Shown here: positions 1 to 11,955 of the stretch, one piece after another
How the letters are laid out: the number at the start of each line of letters is the position of its first letter
Position numbering within the stretch: position 1 is the first letter of the stretch
Assembly (NCBI GenBank): GCA_944548615.1
Contig: OX155976.1
Span: forward strand, 4,168,442 to 4,232,441
Direction: 5' to 3'
Source of the DNA: Micropterix aruncella
Lineage: Eukaryota > Arthropoda > Insecta > Lepidoptera > Micropterigidae
Length of the DNA: 64,000 bases
Made by a program: the position numbers and the translations under genes
The notes under the pieces: generated by a model
Seen by the model: only the letters and a program-made list of their open reading frames with translations
Databases searched by the model: none
Told to the model about the DNA's origin: nothing

Positions 1-1282
1 TTCCATCCGGGTCTTAATTTCTTGATCGGAGTCCCATATTTCATTCCACCATGCACCGAGATATTTGCACTTCTTGACCCGCTCAAGAACCTTACCTGCT
101 ACCGATATAGGAGTTAATGGGCCCCTTAGGGAGTTAATGGCCCTTGCTGAGTTGGTCATGAAGACCCATTCTGTTCAGGGTTGGTCACACTCACGGGTCA
201 ACACCTATCCGACGGCCCCCACGCATGAAGTGCGAGCCTGGGTAGGACTCTGGCCTTATGGTTAGTTTCCCCTGGAAATCAACCTTCTGGCGCTCCTGGA
301 CGGTCTGCGCACAGTACGGCATAAGCCAATCGATTGCGCACTCTGACTAACAGTCGGGGGAGTCTGGAAGCAGTACTGTTTCCTATAGTATAGAGCGGTG
401 GTGGTTGCGGACCTTACGGCGACTGCTCTTGAAACGACCATCGGCTACCCGATCCTGAGTGAACAGCCGGGCAAAGGATGCCGTGGTCCGCGATAGATTC
501 GGTATACACCGTTTCACCGCTTCGTAAGGGAGAGGACCGCTCAAGCGACCTCTAACTCGTAACCAATCGAGAGACTGGAGTAATCTGGTCGCAATTGGAA
601 GTAAGAGCGTGATTGTAAGCCCGCTGGGTAACACTCCCGGATATCTCGCGGTTAAGGCGTTGGCCTCTTACGGGTTTGTGGCGGAGCTTGACGGTGGACT
701 GTTTTTTCCAACTCTTCTGCGCTCACTCCAGGGAGATAGAAGGACTAATCGTTAAAACTTCCTGAGGAGACGGGCTCGCCCGCTGTAGTTGACAACCCTA
801 GTTGCTACCGGTATATTGACACCATTATAAATATATATTACCTGCTACAGTTCATTTTCACCCCCACATTGGCCTCTGTCATAATCGCCTTAGAGTACAC
901 GTTGAACAGTAATGACGACAGAACGCAACCCGGAATTACCCCGCGGCAAATGTCGACCTGCTCCGTGCATTCCTATTCCACTCTGAGTGTTGCGTTTTTT
1001 AAAATATTTCGAATGTAGGTATTTGCCGACTAAACCAATGTTATTCACGCGCCTTATAAGCAGTTCGTGCCTAACCAGATCAAACGGTTTGTCAAAATCG
1101 ATAAAGCACAAGAAGACATCTGTTTGTATATCGTGCTATTTTTGAATGAGAACGTTCAAAGCAAAGAGGGCTTCAAGAGTACCAACTCCCGAACTGGCTC
1201 TCTCCCAACTGCTCATAACATTTAAGTCTAACTCTGTTCTGCTGCTGCCCGATGGAAAAAAATTTAAGCACCTGACTCATAA
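1..1282 (-). pseudogene. RTE-type LINE remnant (left duplicate)
   Basis: Minus-strand translation of 816-1282 gives a broken reverse transcriptase. A stretch reading CFIDFDKPFDLVRHELL matches the palm motif-A region of RTE-clade LINEs, and a later HLPRGNSG-like stretch replaces the expected CRGVxQG motif. The piece at 1-96 belongs further along the same frame. A GC-rich element (110-802) separates the two, and a Harbinger end begins at 1283. The fuller version is at 6366-9019. Confidence 0.75.
110..802 (-). mobile_element. GC-rich 0.69-kb element, copy 1
   Basis: Read on the minus strand it starts ACTAGGGTTGTC and ends with GGGCCCATTAACTCC repeated twice. It sits inside an RTE LINE and is flanked by TGCTACCGATATA (97-109) and TGCTACCGGTATA (803-815), a 13-bp target duplication with one mismatch. 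There are no terminal inverted repeats and no poly-A tail. Long variable target duplications suggest target-primed insertion. The family is not one I recognise; other copies begin at 6712, 23771, 30587, 35221, 44240, 44795, 47571 and 57079. Confidence 0.8.
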
Positions 1283-1468
1283 GTGGGGGGTTACACGCTC
1301 AGTCTGGCGTCAGTCTGGTCCATCAGTCTGGAATGATGGTAAACTGATGGTCGGAACACCCGGTACACCCGGTTACACGCTCAGTCTGGCATCAATCTGC
1401 CATCAGTCACCTCAAAAACGTCGTCCAGATAACACTTCAAAAGAGAGAATGGATTGCAGAAAAAAACT
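1283..1468 (+). mobile_element. Truncated PIF/Harbinger element, left end
   Basis: This is identical to the left 186 bp of the Harbinger element at 7885-8521, with its inverted repeat (GTTACACGCTCAGTCTGG) and several CAGTCTGG repeats. It stops where the transposon at 1469 begins, and the missing right half does not reappear after that transposon. Confidence 0.8.
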
Positions 1469-1832
1469 GGAGGCCAGTATCAATAGTGGTTAAGTCCAAA
1501 TTCGGTGTTTTTTTTTTATTGCTAAAATTGTCTCTTCATATTTAAAAGAATATGATAACCGGTGCAAAAATGGCTAACACCTAATAGTTTCTTCATAAAA
1601 TACGATAGAAAAACCATGCCTGTTGCAAAAATGGTTAACTTTATCCCATGTCAGTTGCAATCTTGGTCAACTCCATTTTAGCCAATCAGTGCTCTTCATT
1701 TCTGGCCGCCATATTGAATTCCTCTAATGTCTGCCATACATCGTGTCTCGCTTGGTGGAGCAAGATTTTTGCAAGATCTCTCGTATTCTTATTCAAATAA
1801 CAAATTATTTTATTGCGATAGTGTGGGGCAGT

Positions 1833-4800
1833 ATGGAGAAAAACGTAGAAGAAGTCCCTCCGAACGAATCGCGTAAAAGAGCACTTCAAAAATGTGAATG
1901 GAAACGTGAAAAAGAGCGCATCAAATGGTGAGTAATTCTCTGCATTTTTTCCGTTAAACAGTAAGGGCTGTCACTTATTCGCATCGCGAAAGTATTACTG
2001 ACTATGATTGTTGTACGTAGTTTATGTAAATATAGTACGTTCCCTTAGCTTCGAAAAGGGCCAAAATATTTCGTTTGATGATACCAACACCAACTTCTAG
2101 TAAGTTATTAAACATATTATACTCTCTACAAAACCTAGTTTTATATGAAATACCCTGAGTAGCGCTCAGGGTATTTACAAATTACAAAAATGATTTTAAA
2201 ATTTTGAAAATAAAATTCTGAAATACTAGAATTTTGATTATAGTCTCAAAAGTATTCATTTTAGACAAAAGCTCTCTATGACAGAACTATCGAAGAGTTT
2301 ATCAGCTTTCCACAGAAAAAAAAACACATCCTTGACGCCAGCAACAGTTGCAAGAAACCTTATTTTATAAATGCATGAGATGTCGATGCGGGAAGAACGA
2401 ACTATAATGCACCCTCCTTTGTGCATGTGAAGGAGCAGCGAAAATATGTACTTGGTATTTGATTGGGAATTATACAATAAACAGGCTATTCTTACTGCTA
2501 ATTTCACATACTTGATTTTTTTATGTTAATATTATCAAACAAGTAATTTTGTAGTTCACCTATTTATCTTTCCATTGACTCCGACCCGCGACGCCTGCAC
2601 GCACTAAAGTGAGTGCCTTGCTAACAGCAGCATAACTAAGGCATTTTCCACCTGATAAATTGAATGTTTTTTTAATTGAAAGCTAATAAATTTTTCGTTA
2701 TTTCTGTCATATGTAGTTTTTGTCTAAAATCAATGCCTTAGAGACTATAATCAAAATACGGACTATTTAAAAATTTAATTTTCACACAAGTTTAATTATT
2801 TTCGTAACTGTGTTACTAAGGTAGTCTGAATTGAAAATACTATTGTATAACACTTGATTAAATTAGATTAAATACTATTGTATAACATTGATTATCTTTC
2901 ATTTGACACCCTGGACATGTATATAGGGCTAAGCCTTTCAAAATAATTTGGGGTTTTCAAAATGCGGCTGCGGCCATTTTGATGATGTTATATCTGCGGA
3001 TCCAGACTCTTTAGAGTTTGGTGTCCCAACGGTTTTGAAGAGAGAATAACATTTATAACATATTAGAAGTTGGTGTTGATTGCACCAAGTGAACTATTAT
3101 TATAATAAGAGAAGGAACTAATAGTAAACCCATGTTCATAGGTATCAATTTACTTAAGTAGGTACTCTGAGCCGAATCGACCTCTAGTTTCACAGGTGAG
3201 CTTTGGTTTCTGGAAGCGTCTTTTTCAACTTGTTGTTAGGTTAATCATTCTTAGCTTTTACATTTAACCGATGTTTTAATACTTGTAACTTTAACTGATT
3301 TGATTGTTTTAGGTATTCCGCTTCAAACCTGCCAGAACGCCCAAGCTGTGGTCATAACTCCAAAATTAAATGTCTCAGCCTGTCGATGCGCGATATTGCG
3401 GCATTTCATAAAACATTTTATGAGTTCAAAGATAAGATATATCAAGAAAACTTCATTTTAAAACACTGCTGTATTGAAAATCCAACAAGAATACGCATAA
3501 AAACGGGCACTGGAACGTCAAAGTCAATGAGCATCAAATATACAGTTCGAAAGTTTAGTGGGGAGTAAGTGCAAGTATGTAAAAGTAGTTTCCTAAAAAT
3601 ATTACAAATAAAGAAGGGCCGTGTGACGAATGTGCTAAAAAGACACAAAGCTACAGGATTAATGGCACGCGAAACACGCGGAGGAGACAGAAAAAAGACC
3701 CAGTATAAAGAAATAAAGGAAAAAATTTGCGACTTCATAAAAGGGTTTAAAGGTGTGGAATCTCATTATTGCAGAACAAAAAGTAGGCGCATGTATCTTC
3801 CATCTGAATTGAACATTACCAAAATTTACAAGATGTTTGTGGAAGAGCATGGACCTAATGTGAAAAAAGATCTATTTCGTACCGTCTTCAACACAAAATT
3901 TAATATAGGATTTCAAAATCCAAGAAGCGACGTCTGTTCGCAGTGCCTTAGGTACCAAGAGCTAATTAAAATAGAAAAAAATGAAGAAGCTGTAGCAACA
4001 TTAAGGAATGAGCTAAAGGTACACAAGAAAAGAGGCGATGCGTTTTTTCAATTCTTAAAAGAAGTTAATCCAGAAATAATGACACTTTCCTTTGACTGCC
4101 AGAAGAATCAAAACCTCCCAAAAATACCAGATCAGGCTACTTATTATTCAAGACAGTTGTACATCTATAATTTTACTATTGTAAAAGGAAGTTCACACGA
4201 TAAGCTCACACCGAATAATGTTTTCTCCTACGTGTGGACAGAAGATAAACATGCCAAAGGAGCAAATGAGATTTCTAGTGCTTTGTATGACTGCCTAACA
4301 AATGTGCTAACATTCGATGAAATAAAAACATTACGTCTTATGTGTGACGGGTGTCCAGGTCAAAATAAAAATTCAATACTGATTTCTGTTGTATCAAAAT
4401 GGCTCGCATGCAATGCTCCGACCACACTAAAAAGGGTAGAAGTGATATTCCCAGTTCCTGGGCATTCTTATATTCCACCTGATAGAGTATTTGGATCCAT
4501 AGAGAAACAAATAAAGTCAGAAAATACTATAGTGAAACCGGAAGAGTACGTAACAATTTTTAGGCAACATGCAACCGTTAAAATATTAGGAACCGACGCA
4601 AATGTGTATGACTGAAAAACTGGCATGAAAGTCATAACCAAAGACACAAAGGATCTACACTTTAAGATAACTGAATGCAAAAGGATTGTATTTACAAGAT
4701 TAAAAAAAGATATTCGAAATATAGTTGTCCGAGGAGAAAAATATTACAACACCGATATGGGAACACGTAAATGCATTACCAAAGACGGCAAGTACCCTGG

Positions 4801-5038
4801 AGATCTCAATCCACCTCTTATTAGCAGTGGTATACCAGTTAAACCAGCCAAAGTACAAGACGTCACGAAGCTCCTAAGAACACACTTTGGTCAAGAGTGG
4901 CCCAATATGGAAAGCCTAAAATACTACAAAGATGTTATATTTCCCAATATCACTGGTGAAGAGAAAGCAGTAGACCTAGAAGAAAATCTGCTTTGTGAAG
5001 AGCACTCTTTATACGAATCACCTACAGAGCTAATATAG
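1833..5038 (+). pseudogene. Transposase, DDE-like (DUF7869-type), two stops
   Basis: Exon 1 (1833-1927) starts MEKNVEEVPP and ends at a consensus donor (GTGAGT). Exon 2 starts at 3313 after TTGTTTTAG and keeps the frame across the junction through a split TGG codon. The protein has a Cys pair (RSDVCSQCLRYQ), then LSFDCQKNQNLPK, MCDGCPGQNKN and HSYIPPDRVFGSIE. Those positions would suit two Asp and one Glu of an RNase H-like catalytic triad (inference). This arrangement is common in insect transposon-derived proteins of the DUF7869 type. A TAA at 3566-3568 and a TGA at 4613-4615 interrupt exon 2, so this copy is probably inactive. Confidence 0.75.
1928..3312 (+). other. Intron of the transposase gene
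   Basis: The stretch has GT...AG ends and is AT-rich, and I saw no coding signal in it. An identical-frame join of the two exons supports it. It contains an inverted pair, with TAGTCTC near 2242 and GAGACTA near 2752, which I could not assign. Confidence 0.65.
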
Positions 5039-5764
5039 CTTGGTGCGGTCCAAACATTATGTCAGACTTAGAGAGTGTTAGTAATTTGTGTTTTGATTAA
5101 AATTCTGAACAATTTATATTACTGTGTTTAGTAAAATAGTAGTATTTATCTGATAATATATTTTACTAAAAATTTGTTTTTTTTGTAGATTTACATTATA
5201 TAATAAGTAAAGGTTAAATGAATGCGATAACTGCACTATTTAAAATAGAAGATGATCACGAATGTTATAAAACTTACTTAACTTTGTATGTAGAACATTA
5301 TTATATGTTGTCTAGTGTAGACTGGACTAAATAAAAACCGATCAGAATCATGATTTGTTTTTGACAACCCTGGCATATGGCAACATATTTCTTTGGTATC
5401 AAAAATGGTTAACTCCAAATTTATATGTCGCAAAAATGGTCAACTCCGAAAATGTCTTTTTCAAACTTAGTCAACTCCACTACCCAGTTTCAAACATGGT
5501 TAAGTCCATATTTTAAATCGATTTTCCTGAAAACATATTATACTTAGACAAAGGTTTTTGGATAAATAGTACCGTAAAAAGCCAACTTTATCAAATAAAA
5601 GCAGTTTTACTCATGTAAATAGTACCATCACCTGGGAATAAGAAAATGACGATATCTCACGACATCGAAAAAAGGAGATGACCACTTTTGATACTGGCCT
5701 CCTGACTCGTACGTTTTTATTTTACTTCTAAGTGAACAACGAACAAATGATACATAATAGTGCA

Positions 5765-6365
5765 TAACACAGAATTAAAATGCAAATTGCAGTTTCCGGT
5801 GTTTTTTCTTTGCAAATATTTCAATTATCTTCTCTTTGTCTACTGGAATATCAAAATGAATATGCAGGAGTGCCAACCCTGTTAACCTATCCTCTACCAT
5901 CGTGGATCGTAGCTAGGTTTTTAGTCGCCTCAGAGTTGAAAAACTTCTTTCGGCAGTCGCCACACTTACGGGCAAGGAGGCCATGATAAGGATGAGGCGA
6001 TGTATGCCAGGGTAGATGAATTCGTTGGCCATTCTATATGCTAGAACATATAGAATATTTTTTGGTTCCGAATAAGCGGGTTTATTTCTCTTTTCCCTTC
6101 TAAAACTTTCTTTCCAGATCTTGTATTCTCCCAGAACTCCTGCCGCATGAACTCCTAGGAGACTCTTATGCTCTCTAACAAGATCTGCTACTACATTTGA
6201 GTGATCACTATCGTCTTTTATTATTACCGATGGCATTATAATGTTTAAATTAAAAACCTTTAAGGTTTCGGGCGGCAGTCGATTTTTGAGGTTGTTTATG
6301 ACATTGTCCAGTAGCGGGATATTTTTTTCATAGATCCGCGCCTGGATAGATCCGCGCCTGGTAGC
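5765..6365 (-). pseudogene. hAT transposase C-terminal remnant
   Basis: The minus strand reads MASLPVSVATAERSFSTLRRLKT, then an in-frame TAG near 5913, then a continuing frame with LTGLALLHIHFDIPVDKEKI. This is the hATC dimerisation region of hAT transposases, where the ATAERSFS block is diagnostic. No N-terminal zinc finger or catalytic core is present. It abuts an RTE LINE 3' piece upstream, so the continuous open frame across 6365 is a chimera of two unrelated elements. Confidence 0.8.
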
Positions 6366-6602
6366 AGCACGCTGAAGCACTTTCTCATTGCTATATTTAT
6401 GGGTCCAGCTTATACGGAGCATTCGACGGTAGCACCACATCTCAAACGCTTCTAGCCGCAGCGCGCCGTCTGGTGTGTTCCAGTACGGCCCACGCTTCAC
6501 TGCCGTTCATAACCACTGGCCAGATGTAGCAATGCAGGATCCGAGTTCTGAGTCTTAGTCTGATTTGCCGGCAACACAAGACTTATTTCATGCACGGGCG
6601 AT

Positions 6603-8070
6603 TTCCATCCGGGTCTTAATTTCTTGATCGGAGTCCCATATTTCATTCCACCATGCACCGAGATATTTGCACTTCTTGACCCGCTCAAGAACCTTACCTG
6701 CTACCGATATAGGAGTTAATGGGCCCCTTAGGGAGTTAATGGCCCTTGCTGAGTTGGTCATGAAGACCCATTCTGTTCAGGGTTGGTCACACTCACGGGT
6801 CAACACCTATCCGACGGCCCCCACGCATGAAGTGCGAGCCTGGGTAGGACTCTGGCCTTATGGTTAGTTTCCCCTGGAAATCAACCTTCTGGCGCTCCTG
6901 GACGGTCTGCGCACAGTACGGCATAAGCCAATCGATTGCGCACTCTGACTAACAGTCGGGGGAGTCTGGAAGCAGTACTGTTTCCTATAGTATAGAGCGG
7001 TGGTGGTTGCGGACCTTACGGCGACTGCTCTTGAAACGACCATCGGCTACCCGATCCTGAGTGAACAGCCGGGCAAAGGATGCCGTGGTCCGCGATAGAT
7101 TCGGTATACACCGTTTCACCGCTTCGTAAGGGAGAGGACCGCTCAAGCGACCTCTAACTCGTAACCAATCGAGAGACTGGAGTAATCTGGTCGCAATTGG
7201 AAGTAAGAGCGTGATTGTAAGCCCGCTGGGTAACACTCCCGGATATCTCGCGGTTAAGGCGTTGGCCTCTTACGGGTTTGTGGCGGAGCTTGACGGTGGA
7301 CTGTTTTTTCCAACTCTTCTGCGCTCACTCCAGGGAGATAGAAGGACTAATCGTTAAAACTTCCTGAGGAGACGGGCTCGCCCGCTGTAGTTGACAACCC
7401 TAGTTGCTACCGGTATATTGACACCATTATAAATATATATTACCTGCTACAGTTCATTTTCACCCCCACATTGGCCTCTGTCATAATCGCCTTAGAGTAC
7501 ACGTTGAACAGTAATGACGACAGAACGCAACCCGGAATTACCCCGCGGCAAATGTCGACCTGCTCCGTGCATTCCTATTCCACTCTGAGTGTTGCGTTTT
7601 TTAAAATATTTCGAATGTAGGTATTTGCCGACTAAACCAATGTTATTCACGCGCCTTATAAGCAGTTCGTGCCTAACCAGATCAAACGGTTTGTCAAAAT
7701 CGATAAAGCACAAGAAGACATCTGTTTGTATATCGTGCTATTTTTGAATGAGAACGTTCAAAGCAAAGAGGGCTTCAAGAGTACCAACTCCCGAACTGGC
7801 TCTCTCCCAACTGCTCATAACATTTAAGTCTAACTCTGTTCTGCTGCTGCCCGATGGAAAAAAATTTAAGCACCTGACTCATAAGTGGGGGGTTACACGC
7901 TCAGTCTGGCGTCAGTCTGGTCCATCAGTCTGGAATGATGGTAAACTGATGGTCGGAACACCCGGTACACCCGGTTACACGCTCAGTCTGGCATCAATCT
8001 GCCATCAGTCACCTCAAAAACGTCGTCCAGATAACACTTCAAAAGAGAGAATGGATTGCAGAAAAAAACT
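6603..8070 (+). repeat. Right copy of 1.47-kb direct duplication
   Basis: This is the partner of 1-1468. Here the Harbinger element continues past 8070 (TGTATTGCTATAATAA), so this copy shows the sequence that should have followed base 1468. It carries no TIR transposon. Confidence 0.95.
6712..7404 (-). mobile_element. GC-rich 0.69-kb element, copy 2
   Basis: This is the duplicate of the copy at 110-802, with the same flanking 13-bp target duplication at 6699-6711 and 7405-7417. Minus-strand frame 7236-6985 encodes an 83-residue stretch containing CIPNLSRTTASFARLFTQD, conserved in the other copies. Confidence 0.8.
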
Positions 8071-8521
8071 TGTATTGCTATAATAATAGCTCTAACTGCA
8101 AAAAAACAAGTAAAACGGAAATGGTGGGTTAAATCGTGGCTACTGAGAAGAGATTTTTACACGCGCTTGAACTTATTAAATGAAATAAGAGATTCTGGGG
8201 AAGAATATGACTACGAAAATTATTATCGGATGAAAGATGCATGTTTTGGAAATGGAAATTGGAAATGGTTAAGCCATACTTGATAAAACAAGACACCTGC
8301 ATGAGGAAATCGATAGCTGACTGAAGCTGGCCTGACCGATGAAACGTTTACACTATCAGTCTGGCATCAGTATTTACCAGACTGACGAAATTATTAAAAT
8401 ATTTAAAAATCCGTCAGTCTGGTGTCAGTCCATTAGTAAGTGGCTTAGGCGCTCAGTCTGGCATCAGTATTTACCAGACTGATGACCAGACTGACGCCAG
8501 ACTGAGCGTGTAACCTCCACA
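7885..8521 (+). mobile_element. PIF/Harbinger element with transposase fragment
   Basis: The inner inverted repeats match well: GTTACACGCTCAGTCTGG near 7892 and its complement ending near 8515. The proposed flanking TAA (7882-7884 and 8522-8524) fits the TWA target of Harbinger elements. The ends carry many CAGTCTGG or CCAGACTG copies. The frame at 8056-8283 reads KKQVKRKWWVKSWLLRRDFY followed by NEIRDSGEEYDYENYYRM, the N-terminal region of Harbinger nucleases. At 637 bp it lacks the catalytic core, so it is a deletion derivative inserted in the RTE LINE. Confidence 0.75.
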
Positions 8522-9124
8522 TAACATTGATCGTACGAAACTCTTCACACTTCCTTACATTTGGTTGTGTTAGGCAAGGTGCACATGATGAACCTTGATT
8601 TGAGCCAGTCTTTAGGCATAACTCCAGTCATGTGAATCTTGTTAATTAAAGAGGTCAGTTACCAATCCAGTGTGATCTTCCTCTAAGAGTTGTAATACTT
8701 CAATCGGAACTGAGTCTGGTCCAGGTGACTTTCCTTTTTAGGCTGATTGTAATGGCCGTAGTACCTCTGACCCTAAAATAGAAGGACCAGAGCTATCTGT
8801 AACAATTTCCGTTAGGTTTCTCGAGCTATCTGCGAACTTGTTGGTTATGTATTCATTCCAAAGTGTCTTCTTGCTTTCTACATCCAGAAGAAGGTTGCCT
8901 CTGGTGTCTACTAAGGTAGTTATGGAGCTTCGGTTATGCCCTACCATTTCTTGGATGTGCTTGTGAATATTGAAGCTGTATCTATCTGTACATTGCAGTG
9001 TATGTATGTATCTGTACATTTAAGTACGTGGTTATTACGCATTGAAACCTGTATATCAAATTTAATATTAACATTTTTATCAAAATAGTATTAAAGTTTT
9101 AATGATTTTATTATAATAGTATTA

Positions 9125-10519
9125 ATGATTTTCCGCCTGTCGTTAGCTCAAGGAATCTTCCCTAGAAAGTGGAAAGAGGCACTCATAGTCCCGATTCATA
9201 AAGCAGGCTGTAAAAACACAGTTAGCAATTATAGGCCCATATCAATTCTTTCTGTCTTAAGTAAACTGTTCGAAAAGGTGGTATACTCACAGCTATATCC
9301 ATTTATTGCAACTTTTCTACCTGCTGAGCAACACGGATTTCTCAAGCAGCGTTCGGTAGTATCAAACTTGGCGGAATATACTAACTTTATCCTAATGACC
9401 ATGGACGGGCAAAAATAAGTGGACGCTATCTACACAGACTTCGCTAAGGCATTCGATCGGGTTGATCACCCGATTCTTCTTTATAAATTAAGGAGGCTGG
9501 GAGTGCACGGAGACCTTTTTAGGTGGATTTCCTCTTATATCACAAACCGGCACCAAGCTGTAGCAGTTGGTGGTTACAGGTCTAACTTCGCGACAGTCCC
9601 TTCTGGAGTTCCGCAGGGCTCTCATTTAGGTCCTTTACTTTTTAACGCTTATATATTTGACATTGGCTTATGCTTCACCAGAGGACGTTATATATTATAC
9701 GCGGATGATCTCAAAGTTTATGCTCAAGTGGATAGCATGGCTGATTGCCTCCATATTCAGACAGATATTGACCGACTCTTCGAATATTGCGTGAAAAATA
9801 AGCTCACTTTAAATGCTACCAAATGTAATAGCATTATATTCAGTCGCAAAAAGGAAAGCATCAACTTCAAATACCGCGTGAATGGTGAATATATCCCTGA
9901 AGTTCAGTGCATTCGAGATCTTGGGGTACAACTGGATCAAAAGCTGACGTTCGATCAACACATCAACTGTATTGTTAGCAAGGCGTTGAGGACTCTGGGT
10001 TTTGTTAATAGAATATGTAAACCATTCTCGAACATTAACATCTTTAAAACGCTTTACTTTTCCTATGTTCGTAGCACCTTAGAGTTCGCATCGCAGATTT
10101 GGAATCCGCAATATGGCGTGTATAAAAATAGGGTGGAGGGCGTCCAAAGACGTTTTACTAGATACCTGGACTATCGTGAGCACTTGGGACTTGGAACTTA
10201 CGAGAGCAGGCTGAACTATTTCAGTATGTGTTCACTGGAAGACCGCCGCACAGCAGCTGATATGATATTATTGCATAAAATAATTCACAACAAAATTGAT
10301 AGCCCTCACTTGGTAAATAAACTGTCGTTGTTAGTTCCACCACGAAGGGTTCGCTCTCCTCGTACGTTCGAAATCCCTCGTGTGAATACTAGTTACGCCC
10401 AAAACTCTGTTATGCACCGCTTGATGACCACATATAATAGACGATTCGATGATATCGACATTTTTTACCTGAATCAACCTAAATTCAACGAAGCTGTCCT
10501 TAGCTCACTGGGCGTCTAG
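9125..10519 (+). pseudogene. Jockey-type LINE reverse transcriptase, one stop
   Basis: The frame begins inside the reverse transcriptase with WKEALIVPIHKAGCKNTVSN and YRPISILSVLSKLFEKV, then shows the palm motif (YTDFAKAFDRVDHPILL), SGVPQGSHLGPLLFNAY and the catalytic ILYADDLKVY. The C-terminus is a typical Jockey-superfamily ending. A single TAA at 9416-9418 separates the fingers from the palm; otherwise the 460-odd residues are open. The endonuclease and ORF1 are missing (5' truncation). The element ends in a repeated AAAT tail near 10755-10795. Confidence 0.9.
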
Positions 10520-10757
10520 GAAGTGACTACACAGTGAATATAATTTGAATATCTATATCCTATCCTACAAATATCCCATCCCTCTCCTTTCCTATCCTTA
10601 CAATAGTTCAATTGCAAATTAATTTAATTAAATTTAGTGCAATGCAATTTTTGATCTACCGTATAAGAAAATAATGTAGGAAACAATTAGTCGGCCAGCG
10701 AAAGTGTGTATTAGAATAATTAGTAATAATTAATGAAGGGCTGTATGTTTCCCGAAA

Positions 10758-10792
<35 letters not shown>

Positions 10793-10943
10793 AAGTAATA
10801 AGTGATATGTTTTTTACCTGCTATGTGCTATGTTTTTTTGTTATTTTTTTTCGAGATAAGATACCATAGAGACCTGTTGAGATCGCCATCTATAGTGGTC
10901 TGCCATACTGCTATACGGCGAAAGCCGCCATATTGCACAAGAG

Positions 10944-11062
10944 AAGGTTAATAATATGTTTGGAACTATGAGTGCCATCTACACGTTGCGTTTCGTAGTA
11001 AAATTCTAGCCGCTTAGGTAGTCGTAGTACCGCGTTGAGCAATATAATGTGCAATATAATCG
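10944..11062 (+). repeat. Short interspersed repeat, copy 1
   Basis: A block reading GTGCCATCTACACGTTGCG followed by TTTCGTAGT recurs with changes at 62245-62353. I see no coding potential and cannot name the family. The rest of 10796-11087 is AT-rich with nothing recognisable. Confidence 0.6.
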
Positions 11063-11087
11063 ATGATATAATGTTATATGTTACTAG

Positions 11088-11955
11088 CTGACCCGTGCCC
11101 ACTTCGTTGGGCGGTAAACATTTTTACTTGTGATGAAATTATGAATGTGGATCGGATAGTACTGAGTGCTATGATTTATTTCCTGACTACCAAAAGGAGG
11201 ATTATATTTTTACTGCATATGTATGTACGTATTTGCATGCCAGTTTGGCTATATTACCGGGTTTCAAATGAGTGAATGAAATGATTATGATTCAATAAAT
11301 TATGTTTATTTTAATTGTTCAAAACTTCTCTGTATATTATATTAAATGTAATGTTATTATTTGGTACCAAAATATATTGTCTTTCAGGAGTTCCAACCGA
11401 GATACGGTCGCGGTTCCATACCTATGTCATATTATCCTTTAACCATGTAGGTATGTAGTAAAAAGGAAATTATATGCAGTAAAAGGGAAAAGTCTTGTTT
11501 TAAACACTTGTGATGATAAATTTACTTATTGTGATCATAATTCATAATTGTTGATAATATGATCAATAAACATGACCTAACGATTTTTTTATATATATAA
11601 AGAACTACTTTTGTGACTTAAATATAAAAGTTAGATATATGCTGTCGTTGACTTTTTTGTAGCCATTATCAATCTCTACAACTTTTCTCTGGAAATCAAT
11701 CATATATCTCTCATCGTTCGTAAGAAACATTTTCATTCGACCGTTTTTTCTCCGACTTTCTTTGAAAATCCGACTACCACAAAAATGTCTTTTTATTTTT
11801 CGGATTAATATATAGCCTATGCTACTCACAAATAACTTTCACAAGTGGCTTTCTATTGGTAAAAGAGTTTTCAAAATCTGTTCAGTAAATCCAGAGATTA
11901 CTTCCTACAACCTCACAAACTAACAAACTTTACCTCTTTATAATATTAATATAGA
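11088..11955 (+). repeat. Interspersed repeat, uninterrupted copy
   Basis: It starts CTAGCTGACCCGTGCCCACT and ends near TTTATAATATTAATATAGAT, both familiar as ends of a widespread insect repeat whose class I cannot fix. A reverse-complement copy lies at 14553-23404 with the Gypsy element inserted. This copy preserves the pre-insertion target near 11510 (AAACACTTGTGATGATAAAT). Confidence 0.75.

Larger units (their letters stand above)
1..1468 (+). repeat. Left copy of 1.47-kb direct duplication
   Basis: This stretch matches 6603-8070 at a constant offset of 6602, and every base I compared by eye was identical. It holds part of an RTE LINE, a GC-rich element and the left end of a Harbinger element. 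The match stops at 1468, one base before the inverted repeat of the transposon at 1469. The left edge lies outside the window, so the true length is unknown. A recent duplication or an assembly duplication would both explain it. Confidence 0.95.
1469..5702 (+). mobile_element. Two-exon DNA transposon with 29-bp TIRs
   Basis: The ends form inverted repeats: GGAGGCCAGTATCAA opens the element at 1469 and its complement closes it at 5702, with only a few mismatches over 29 bp. Just inside both ends are repeated blocks resembling AAAAATGGTTAACTCC, in the same orientation at both ends (about 1565-1675 and 5395-5510). It encodes a two-exon transposase, now broken. No matching target duplication is visible: the left flank ends AAACT and the right flank begins TGACT. 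The superfamily is uncertain; Sola-like is a guess from the protein type. Confidence 0.8.
6366..9019 (-). pseudogene. RTE-clade LINE, split by two insertions
   Basis: On the minus strand the pieces follow each other in the protein order of one LINE. At 9019-8522 there is a pre-RT region, then KGKSPGPDSVPIEVLQLLEE with later stops. At 7884-7418 there are the RT fingers and palm, with FDKPFDLVRHELL. At 6698-6366 there is the C-terminus, with ALRLEAFEMWCYRRMLRISW typical of RTE endings. A Harbinger element (7885-8521) and a GC-rich element (6712-7404) interrupt it. Frameshifts and stops are frequent, and the 5' endonuclease part is missing. Confidence 0.8.

Noticed and set aside
5913..6500. 195-codon minus-strand frame as a single gene
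   Set aside because: Its first third is an RTE LINE end and the rest is a hAT transposase end; the join is accidental.
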